DNA of 8,475 nt from UBA7446 sp964014735 (GTDB lineage Bacteria > Bacteroidota > Bacteroidia > Flavobacteriales > Flavobacteriaceae). The stretch lies in NCBI GenBank assembly GCA_964014735.1, contig CAXHBH010000046.1, positions 1-8,475 on the forward strand, in the 5' to 3' direction. Below, piece by piece: positions 1-6,483 of this stretch (the first letter of the stretch is position 1; every line of letters starts with the position of its first letter). The notes beneath the pieces were generated by a model. It saw nothing but the letters and a program-made list of their open reading frames with translations, was not told where the DNA came from and did not search any database. The translations under genes were made by a program, and so were the position numbers.

Positions 1-72
1 ATATCAGTGGAGGATAAGCGAATGAAATCTAACTATTTTGGGGAAGATTTGGGTAAAATTATTAGGTACTGA
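1..72 (+). CDS. C-terminal fragment of an unidentified protein, running in from the left edge
   Basis: The first frame is open from base 1 to a TGA at 70-72 and gives a 23-residue hydrophilic peptide ending in GEDLGKIIRY. Its mixed charged and aromatic composition reads like a genuine protein tail, and it would be convergent with the endonuclease I gene. I do not recognise the family. An ATG at 22, preceded by GGAGG at 9-13, could instead start a 16-residue peptide, but Bacteroidota rarely rely on Shine-Dalgarno sequences and the frame is open upstream, so a gene tail is more likely. The short length means chance cannot be excluded. Confidence 0.45.
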   Translation: MSVEDKRMKSNYFGEDLGKIIRY

Positions 73-167
73 CCGCAGCTATTTTTGATTTACTTCACCA
101 CATTGAACTTCTTTTGAACCGACTCAATTTTGATTAAGTAATATTTGAAAAGTCTTGATAAAACAAA
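73..167. other. Convergent intergenic gap with no strong terminator
   Basis: These 95 AT-rich bases separate the putative gene tail at the left edge from the end of endonuclease I. Only weak inverted words are present, for example TCAA/TTGA around 124-133, and there is no GC-rich stem followed by a T-tract on either strand. Termination of the minus-strand operon is therefore not explained by anything I can see here. Confidence 0.4.
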
Positions 168-1199
168 CTAAAACGAAGAAACGATAAACTTTCTTAATAT
201 TACGGAGTCACCGAAATGCAATTTGAGAAAATAAATACCTGAAGAAGTTGGCATTTCAATGCGATTAACGTAACCTGAAAGTTGACGAATAGTCTTTCCT
301 TGCATATTGAATAGTTCGACTTTAGAGTAATTTATATCACTTTCAAGATTTAAATATTCTGTTTTAATGGGGTTAGGAATAAATATTTCGTCTTCACGCA
401 CTAATGAAACGGATAATGAAGAGCTCCAATTTTGATTTTGTTTATCACCCCACAAATGATGTACCAGTTCAGGATAATCAATAAAAGGGTTACGATTTCC
501 TTGATAATCATATATAACATCATTTCTGTAACGCTCAAAATCATCAACTGGATCTAAGTCATGCCAGGCTAACAATGTAGAACGTACCGCATGTCTAGGT
601 GCTTTACTGGATTGTGAAAGAAGACTCTCAGTCATTTCTAAGTCTAGTTCTCCTGAGCTACCATCATATCTAACATCCATATAAAAAATAATTCTAGCTA
701 CATCTCCTTTGTCCTCATCACGTGGCTCAAAAATTTTTGAAGTATTGTTGTAGCTACTTCCTGCATTTAAGTTATTACATCCGTTGGTGCAGTAATCAAA
801 ATTATGGTTACTCCTTGAGCTATTTATGCTGCCATTACATGCCCTTAAATTATGAGCGTCTGAGCCCTCAGGTGGACTTGAGCCGAAGTCACCCCTCGAT
901 CTTGGCCAAACATGTTCTTTATTCCAAACACCTGGATAATCATCTTCTGCGTCTACTGACTCTCCAGAATAAATCAAAATTACATTTCTTTGGTCATTGG
1001 GGTCAACGTCAGACTCTCGTAAAATATCTGTGGTAGATGAATAATTATATGTCTGGTGGTTATCAATTATATTATGCAATGCGGCTTTTAGTTCTTGTTC
1101 TGAAGTATTTTCAGCATCATTATAATAACCAGAAGGGATTTGAGAAAATAAGCTTGTGTAAAAAAACAAAATTAGAATAATACTATTACTTGTATTCAA
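168..1199 (-). CDS. Secreted endonuclease I (EndA/NucM family) with T9SS sorting domain
   Basis: The 343-residue product is a non-specific nuclease of the bacterial endonuclease I family (His-Me finger fold), expected to cleave extracellular DNA and perhaps RNA. Residues 1-19 form a signal peptide ending at FS|Q. The catalytic EHVWP motif lies at 95-99, with H96 as the probable general base and E95 as a metal ligand. SDAHNLR follows at 113-119, and N126 in the GSIN segment is the likely second metal ligand. The family blocks FEPRDEDKGDVAR (157-169) and YQGNRNPFIDYPE (232-244) are intact. Residues from about 271 to 343 form a T9SS type A sorting domain (IPNP start, FNMQGK, SSGIYFLKL), so the enzyme should be anchored at or released from the surface. 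The start is TTG, placed three bases after the lipoprotein stop; no usable ATG exists before residue 174. The signal peptide n-region has no Lys or Arg, which is unusual. Three cysteines (121, 137, 141) cluster near the active site. The family call is confident; the exact start is less so. Confidence 0.93.
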   Translation of the reverse strand: MNTSNSIILILFFYTSLFSQIPSGYYNDAENTSEQELKAALHNIIDNHQTYNYSSTTDILRESDVDPNDQRNVILIYSGESVDAEDDYPGVWNKEHVWPRSRGDFGSSPPEGSDAHNLRACNGSINSSRSNHNFDYCTNGCNNLNAGSSYNNTSKIFEPRDEDKGDVARIIFYMDVRYDGSSGELDLEMTESLLSQSSKAPRHAVRSTLLAWHDLDPVDDFERYRNDVIYDYQGNRNPFIDYPELVHHLWGDKQNQNWSSSLSVSLVREDEIFIPNPIKTEYLNLESDINYSKVELFNMQGKTIRQLSGYVNRIEMPTSSGIYFLKLHFGDSVILRKFIVSSF

Positions 1200-1202
1200 A
1201 TC

Positions 1203-2612
1203 CTATTGTTTTAAAAATAGAACATCATCAACAAAATATCCACCATCAAGATCTGTATTATTTCCTGACCCAGTATATTTAAAAGCCAAATACAAATTCC
1301 CTGAATAGGAAGAAACATCGATTAGTCCTGAGTCTTGAAATGCATACCAAGACGCAGATTGACCAGGGATTGCAACATTCAATTTGGTCCAAGTTGCAGC
1401 AGTCACGTTTGAACCATCAAAATCACTTGAAACAAATACTTCTAAAGGATTATTAATCTCATCACTAACATGATGTTGAGCAAGTTTAAAGGACACATAT
1501 GCAGTTGATGCATTTGTTAAATCAAATGCAGGAGCCACGAGCCAACCAATATTAACATCATCATAAGTTCTAAATGCACTAAACTCAGCATACCCGTTTC
1601 TATTATACACTTGTTCTGTCCAGTACTCACCTCCAACTTCATTATAATTTACCCAACCACTATAATTAAAATTAGTGTTGTCTACAGCATCATCAAACTG
1701 CTCGTCTAAAACAGTTGTAAAATCAGCTAAATCTAGAAGTTCGCATGCAGGACCTGATAAATCGATATCATTTGTAGAATTTAACATCAATACTAGATTA
1801 TCCCCATCATAGGTTTTTGTAACAACAGCTGATATTGTTCCCGTACCTGATGGTAGAATATCCATATTAAAGTCCGCGTATGCACTTGTTTCCAATAAAA
1901 AGGATTGTTTACTGAAACCCTCACAAGCCTCTAGAGTTCTCTGAGTATCATAACTATCATAAGGGTCTACGTAAGGCATATCAATGTCGGATGTAGCTAC
2001 ATTAACATCAGATACTTGAACCATCAAACCTACATGACTGTCATTTATTGCAGAAAAACTAACACTTAATGGAATAATTTCACTAGTTGTTGATGAGCGA
2101 AGCACTTTAGCTTTCATAACACCCTCTCTGATATTTGTTATCCTATTGCCAGCATTGTCATACTCACCAATAGTTATAACTCCATCTCCAGTATTATACT
2201 CGCCTATGTATAGTCCTTTTAAATCAACATAAACTTCCCTACCAATGTTGTACATATTATAGGAGTCGGTTATATCAACAAGTAAACGAATTGCAGATGT
2301 GGGGTTACTGGGATCGTCTTGTAAATAAAATTCTTTATAAAAATTTCCTGTAGCATCAGATGAAACAACATACCCCTTCAAGACTAAATTTGAGACTATC
2401 TCAGTAGTCTCACCACTTACCATTAGACTCTTTATATATGAAATAGATGTTAATGTTTTTTCTCCCGAGTCAATGCTATTATTCAAATTCGTAAGTAAAT
2501 TATTTTCCTCTTCACCTAAAGAGTTTGGAATATCAAAAACATCTTCCTGCTGACAGGCAGTAGTGAAAACCAAAAGAATTATTAAAGTTGTGATATTATT
2601 TATTAATTTCAT
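1203..2612 (-). CDS. DUF5689 / choice-of-anchor-J lipoprotein, probable surface partner of the receptor
   Basis: The ATG at 2612 gives 469 residues with a short lipoprotein signal ending FTTAC, so C20 would be lipidated. An earlier in-frame ATG at 2636 adds eight residues and overlaps the receptor's end; it was rejected because it lengthens the n-region without need. The residues after the cysteine, QQED, are polar and acidic, resembling the surface-export signals described for Bacteroidota lipoproteins. Residues about 50-288 match DUF5689, seen in the segment GYVVSSDATGNFYKEFYLQD at 80-99. Residues about 299-469 form a choice-of-anchor-J-like beta-sandwich, opening with LDEQFDD and ending in GGYFVDDVLF. 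No catalytic motif is visible, so binding rather than catalysis is likely. The gene lies 10 bases after the receptor and 3 bases before the nuclease, clearly in one operon. A role in presenting ligand to the receptor, as SusD does, is inference; there is no SusD gene in the window. Confidence 0.85.
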   Translation of the reverse strand: MKLINNITTLIILLVFTTACQQEDVFDIPNSLGEEENNLLTNLNNSIDSGEKTLTSISYIKSLMVSGETTEIVSNLVLKGYVVSSDATGNFYKEFYLQDDPSNPTSAIRLLVDITDSYNMYNIGREVYVDLKGLYIGEYNTGDGVITIGEYDNAGNRITNIREGVMKAKVLRSSTTSEIIPLSVSFSAINDSHVGLMVQVSDVNVATSDIDMPYVDPYDSYDTQRTLEACEGFSKQSFLLETSAYADFNMDILPSGTGTISAVVTKTYDGDNLVLMLNSTNDIDLSGPACELLDLADFTTVLDEQFDDAVDNTNFNYSGWVNYNEVGGEYWTEQVYNRNGYAEFSAFRTYDDVNIGWLVAPAFDLTNASTAYVSFKLAQHHVSDEINNPLEVFVSSDFDGSNVTAATWTKLNVAIPGQSASWYAFQDSGLIDVSSYSGNLYLAFKYTGSGNNTDLDGGYFVDDVLFLKQ

Positions 2613-2622
2613 GCTAATGTTT

Positions 2623-5337
2623 TTAAAATCGTACATATAAATTTAAAAAATAGTTTGTACCCCTACCATACCAGTATTTGGGACCAAACAATCTTTTAGG
2701 TAATGCAAAATCATCGCGTAGCTCTCTAAAATTCGCATTCCTAGACTGCTCAAAACCACCCGTTTTGAACACACTATCAAATAAGTTATTTACACTTAAA
2801 AAGAATCCAAAATACTTTCCGTAGCTAATACGCCAAGATTTTCCTAAAACAATATTAGAAACAAAATATTCACCAAACTCTTCTTGTCTCAACAACTCAC
2901 TGGCTAATTCGGGGTCATAATCATTGAATGGTAAACCATCACTATCCAAAATAAAATTTTGTGTTCTATTAATAGGACTTGCGTCAACATATGTATTTCT
3001 AAAAAAATTAGTTGTAAAACCAAACCACCAATAGTTTTGTCGGAACTCAAATCCTAATGAATACGCCTCTTGTGGCCCATTAGCAATACGAAGATTTTTC
3101 ATTTTGGCCGTCCCAAAATCTAAATATCCGAAATCATCAGATGTTAAATAAACACTTGGATTATTTGTGTACAAATGGCGACCAATTGAAGCTGCGCCTT
3201 TGAGTGTAAAAGCGGGAAATACATTTGCTTCAAACCCAAACTCTAATCCTTGATATTCTTTATCAATATTTTGTGAAATTTCTTGTACAAAAGATGACGT
3301 ATCGCCTCCTATACCTTCAGCAAAGAAGAAAGATATTTCACTCGCATTTGAAATAGTCGTGTGATAGCCCGTTAACCTAACTGAAAGTTTGGGGGCTCTC
3401 AAAATATAACTAATATCATAAGAATTAATTTCTTCAAGTTCTAAATCACGTCCTGCAAGCTCTCCAACGATGAAATTATTTTCTCTCGAGTTAGCATAAG
3501 TATTACGTAAGTGGGGGGCACGTTGAATCCATGCTGCATTTAAATCAAGTAGATGTTTTCCAGTGAACTTATAAGTAAGGCCCGCTTTACCACTGAACGC
3601 ATCAAAACTTAACTTCTTACCCTTTCCAAATGAGTCGTTAGGATATGCGCCATGTCTATACAGACCTTCCCTTTGATAGTTTGTTGTTTTAAACGAGGTA
3701 GATGCGTATCCGTCTACGCGCTTTAAATTAAACTGTGTTTTTAAATATGCCTCTGTTTGATCAACATCAAATACGTAATTATATCTAAATTTATCTCCTA
3801 GGCCTGCCAATGCATTAGGGTCCTCAAGATTGAAAGCATAACCATCAAATGAATCCCTATTTAAATACGAAGACCCGCCAAGCATATCTTGAATTTCAGC
3901 AAAATTCTCTGATTTTAATTTTTGGTGAGTTAAATTAAAAACTATACTTACATCGTCAGTTATGTAGGTCTTAAACGAAGTGTTGAGTGTAAACTGTTTG
4001 TCGTCAGAACGATCTTCATAAAATACATATGCAGCATTTAGATCAGAATTTGAATTAGTTATATTGGCATCATATAGACGATTCCAGTCAACTTGGCCAT
4101 CATTTTGTAAATTTTGTAAGGCTAGATACGCCTGAGTGTAATCGGGTCCATCCACGTTAGACAAATAATAGCTAGGTAAGTTTTTGTAATATGTAGGGCT
4201 GGGGTTGGCACCACCTGGGAAGTCTAATCTGCTATTTCCAAGTTCTCCAAACTGGTAAGCAATATTTGTATTTAATGTTGTTTTGGGAGAAAACTTAAGC
4301 TCGTGATTCAACATAATTATGGGCTCTATCAAGCGTTTCACTCTAGAGTTTCTTTGTTCACTATTCTGATTCCCCCAGTACTCATTATATTTTATTCCTC
4401 TAATGTCATAAACTTCTTGGGTATTAGGTGAGGATTTCCCTCTTCTGTTAGGTGCGGCAATTAATGTTAAGTTTATACTTTGTTTTTCTAAAACTTTTTC
4501 AACTGAGAGCAATAAAGATTGTGCGTCATAAAATGTACCATCAGCGAAACCAGATTCTCCCCACCTGTTACCTGCTGAAATAGCGTAAGCCCAACCTTTA
4601 TCATTTAAACCACTTGCATGGCTAAACATAGCTCTATTTGTATATGAACGATTGGATGATGAATATGTGATGCGGCTGCCAACTCTATACTCTGAAGCTC
4701 GTGTACTTATATTTGTGCTTCCAATAAGACCTCCAAAATTATAATCTGAAGATTGTGATCCTAAGCTAAGCTCTTGGTTTCTTAACATATCATTTAATCC
4801 GCCCCAATTACTCCATTGTGGTCGTCCATTAAAAAGCTTGTTCATTGGAATACCATTAATTTGAACGGCACCTAGTTCGGAGTCAAGACCGCGTACTCTG
4901 AAAAAAGACGAACTAAATTCAAATGCAGCTGTTCTTAAAAAAACGTCTTGCGTAGATTGTAATAGCCCCGAAATATTACCAGCAGCTTGGTCATCCTCAT
5001 TTAATTCATCATCAGACAAAATTATAAGCTGTAAATTGGAAGTAATGTTATCGGTGGCACTTAAATCAGTTTGAAGAATTATGGACAAAATCTCACCTGG
5101 ACTGGCTTCAGTTACATATGTTTCATAATTACTGGCAGAAAATGTTAAAAGTGCTTTCTCAGATATTATTAACTCAAACTCTCCACTGGAATTGGATGTT
5201 ACAGAAATACCTATTTCTGGAGCTTGGACTTGTACCTTTTCAACAGGTTTTCCATTTGTGTCAATTACTATGCCTGTTACTTTTTCTTGGGCTAGTGTAA
5301 ACTGTAATGTTAATAGAAATAAAATTAAATTACGCAA
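2623..5337 (-). CDS. TonB-dependent outer-membrane receptor with carboxypeptidase-regulatory-like N-domain
   Basis: This 904-residue protein is an outer-membrane active transporter that would import a bound substrate using energy from TonB/ExbBD. Residues 1-16 are a signal peptide (ending TLAQ). Residues about 18-90 form a carboxypeptidase-D regulatory-like beta domain (TGIVIDTNGKPVEKV, then SGEFEL). A plug domain follows at roughly 100-215, recognisable by FRVRGLDSELGAVQINGIP at 146-164 and by FGGLIGSTNISTRA near its end. The rest is a beta-barrel with alternating aromatic strands, ending NLYVRF, the terminal Phe typical of barrel-insertion signals. The start is TTG: an in-frame TAA lies four codons upstream, and no ATG lies between it and the signal peptide. 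The gene leads the operon with the DUF5689 lipoprotein and endonuclease I and is divergent from the EEP gene. The substrate cannot be read from sequence; nucleic-acid fragments are proposed from the neighbours. There is no sign of truncation. Confidence 0.93.
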   Translation of the reverse strand: MRNLILFLLTLQFTLAQEKVTGIVIDTNGKPVEKVQVQAPEIGISVTSNSSGEFELIISEKALLTFSASNYETYVTEASPGEILSIILQTDLSATDNITSNLQLIILSDDELNEDDQAAGNISGLLQSTQDVFLRTAAFEFSSSFFRVRGLDSELGAVQINGIPMNKLFNGRPQWSNWGGLNDMLRNQELSLGSQSSDYNFGGLIGSTNISTRASEYRVGSRITYSSSNRSYTNRAMFSHASGLNDKGWAYAISAGNRWGESGFADGTFYDAQSLLLSVEKVLEKQSINLTLIAAPNRRGKSSPNTQEVYDIRGIKYNEYWGNQNSEQRNSRVKRLIEPIIMLNHELKFSPKTTLNTNIAYQFGELGNSRLDFPGGANPSPTYYKNLPSYYLSNVDGPDYTQAYLALQNLQNDGQVDWNRLYDANITNSNSDLNAAYVFYEDRSDDKQFTLNTSFKTYITDDVSIVFNLTHQKLKSENFAEIQDMLGGSSYLNRDSFDGYAFNLEDPNALAGLGDKFRYNYVFDVDQTEAYLKTQFNLKRVDGYASTSFKTTNYQREGLYRHGAYPNDSFGKGKKLSFDAFSGKAGLTYKFTGKHLLDLNAAWIQRAPHLRNTYANSRENNFIVGELAGRDLELEEINSYDISYILRAPKLSVRLTGYHTTISNASEISFFFAEGIGGDTSSFVQEISQNIDKEYQGLEFGFEANVFPAFTLKGAASIGRHLYTNNPSVYLTSDDFGYLDFGTAKMKNLRIANGPQEAYSLGFEFRQNYWWFGFTTNFFRNTYVDASPINRTQNFILDSDGLPFNDYDPELASELLRQEEFGEYFVSNIVLGKSWRISYGKYFGFFLSVNNLFDSVFKTGGFEQSRNANFRELRDDFALPKRLFGPKYWYGRGTNYFLNLYVRF

Positions 5338-5367
5338 TCTTGAAAGTTTTTATTAGAGTCACGAATT

Positions 5368-5375
5368 TAAACCTA
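5368..5375 (-). promoter_or_regulatory. Candidate -7 element of the receptor operon
   Basis: Read on the minus strand this is TAGGTTTA, one mismatch from the Bacteroidota -7 consensus TAnnTTTG. It lies about 30 bases upstream of the receptor's TTG. The matching -33 position carries only a weak GTTTA. Its last two bases overlap the -7 candidate of the divergent gene. Confidence 0.3.
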
Positions 5376-5381
5376 TTTTTG
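5374..5381 (+). promoter_or_regulatory. Candidate -7 element of the EEP gene
   Basis: TATTTTTG fits the Bacteroidota primary-sigma -7 consensus TAnnTTTG exactly. It lies 19 bases before the TTG start at 5401, so the leader would be only about a dozen bases. No clear TTTG is present at the -33 distance, so promoter strength is uncertain, and AT-rich sequence makes chance matches common. Confidence 0.4.
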
Positions 5382-5400
5382 TAATTATTATTATAAACTT

Positions 5401-6441
5401 TTGAAGAAATTACTGGCCTTTTTTTTTATTGTTGTTTTCAATTACTACATACACTCTCAAGAACAGGCTTATGCGGTAGAAACAATTGCATTTTATAATG
5501 TTGAAAACTTATTTGATCACCTCGATGACCCTGAAAAACGGGACGATGATCGTACCCCAACAGGACGCGACAAATGGACAGCCGAAATATTTGAAAAAAA
5601 ATTAACAAATGTCGCAAAAGTAATTGCAGACATTGGAAAAGAAACCTCAGCGAATGCTCCTGCGGTTATTGGCCTTTCTGAAGTAGAAAACCGCTACGTT
5701 ATTGAACGTTTAGTGACAACACCTACTTTAAAAAAATATAATTATGCTATTGCTCATTTTGAGTCTCCTGATGAGCGTGGTATTGATGTGTGCTTGCTTT
5801 ATCAAAAGGACAAGTTCATACTATTACGTTCAAAAAAACATTTTTTACCACTTTTAGACTCAAGTGGAGATCGTGATTATACAAGAGATCAACTGGTTGT
5901 TTCAGGGCTTTTAGATAACGAATTAATTTATTTTATTGTGCACCACTGGCCCTCTAGAAGTGGTGGACAAGTCAGAAGTGAACCAAACAGAATTGCTGCT
6001 GCAGAGCTTAATAGAAAAACCGTTGATTCAATTCGTCTAATAAATCCTAACGCTAAAATTATCAATATGGGGGATTTTAATGATGATCCAAACAACAAAA
6101 GCATTGAAGATGTTTTGGGTGCTGTTGGAGAACGAGACGAGTTGACCAACAACAGTATTTTTTATAATCCTATGATGTCTTTTTATAAAAAGGGAATCGG
6201 CACAAGTTGCTATCGCGACAAATGGAATGTATTAGATCAGGTACATGTAACCCCAAACTTACTCATTGAGTCCAACACAAAGTGGTATTTTTGGAAAGCA
6301 GGCATCTTTAACCCAAGTTATCTTTACAACAAGAAGGGACGATATAAGGGTTATCCTTTTAGAAGCTTTGCAGGTGGTAAATTTACTGGTGGTTATAGCG
6401 ATCACTTTCCAGTCTACGCTTTACTTATTAAAAGGCAATAA
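5401..6441 (+). CDS. Endonuclease/exonuclease/phosphatase (EEP) family protein, exported
   Basis: The 346-residue product belongs to the metal-dependent EEP superfamily (DNase I / synaptojanin-like phosphodiesterases). All core motifs are present in order: FYNVENLFD at 31-39 (N33), GLSEVENR at 91-98 (E94 or E96 as metal ligand), RGIDVCLLY at 126-134 (D129), HHWPSR at 181-186 (catalytic His), MGDFNDDP at 223-230 (D225, N227) and SDHFPVY at 333-339 (D334, H335). It is therefore probably active. Residues 1-19 form a signal peptide beginning MKKLL and ending HS|Q. There is no lipobox and no T9SS tail, which suggests periplasmic location. The start is TTG: an in-frame TAA at 5368-5370 and the absence of ATG leave no alternative that keeps the signal. 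It is divergent from the receptor operon and convergent with the lamin-tail gene. The substrate (DNA, RNA, nucleotide or phospho-lipid) is not decided by sequence; the endonuclease I neighbour favours nucleic acid. Confidence 0.92.
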   Translation: MKKLLAFFFIVVFNYYIHSQEQAYAVETIAFYNVENLFDHLDDPEKRDDDRTPTGRDKWTAEIFEKKLTNVAKVIADIGKETSANAPAVIGLSEVENRYVIERLVTTPTLKKYNYAIAHFESPDERGIDVCLLYQKDKFILLRSKKHFLPLLDSSGDRDYTRDQLVVSGLLDNELIYFIVHHWPSRSGGQVRSEPNRIAAAELNRKTVDSIRLINPNAKIINMGDFNDDPNNKSIEDVLGAVGERDELTNNSIFYNPMMSFYKKGIGTSCYRDKWNVLDQVHVTPNLLIESNTKWYFWKAGIFNPSYLYNKKGRYKGYPFRSFAGGKFTGGYSDHFPVYALLIKRQ

Positions 6442-6468
6442 AAAAAGCGGAACATTGTCCCGCTTTTT
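6442..6468. terminator. Bidirectional intrinsic terminator between convergent genes
   Basis: A 9-bp perfect stem, AAAAAGCGG (6442-6450) with CCGCTTTTT (6460-6468), encloses a 9-base loop. The T-tract follows the GC core on the plus strand, and the A-tract gives a T-tract on the minus strand. It begins immediately after the EEP stop codon and lies 15 bases beyond the lamin-tail gene's stop, so it can serve both genes. Confidence 0.88.
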
Positions 6469-6483
6469 ATTAAATAATTCATT

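Noticed and set aside
115..160. Terminator for the receptor operon
   Set aside because: Only four-base AT-rich inverted words were found, without a GC stem or adjacent T-tract.
722..1036. Plus-strand open frame of 104 codons
   Set aside because: It is antisense to the conserved catalytic region of endonuclease I, is rich in Tyr, Leu and Cys with no recognisable domain, and is a shadow of that gene.
2613..2636. Upstream ATG at 2636 for the lipoprotein
   Set aside because: It would overlap the receptor's 3' end and add eight residues ahead of a signal peptide that is already complete from the ATG at 2612.
5118..5300. Plus-strand frame rich in Leu and Phe
   Set aside because: It lies antisense to the receptor's N-terminal domain, and its apparent hydrophobicity comes from the complement of that coding sequence.
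5928..6152. Minus-strand frame within the EEP gene
   Set aside because: It is antisense to the conserved HHWPSR and GDFNDD motif region and resembles no known protein.
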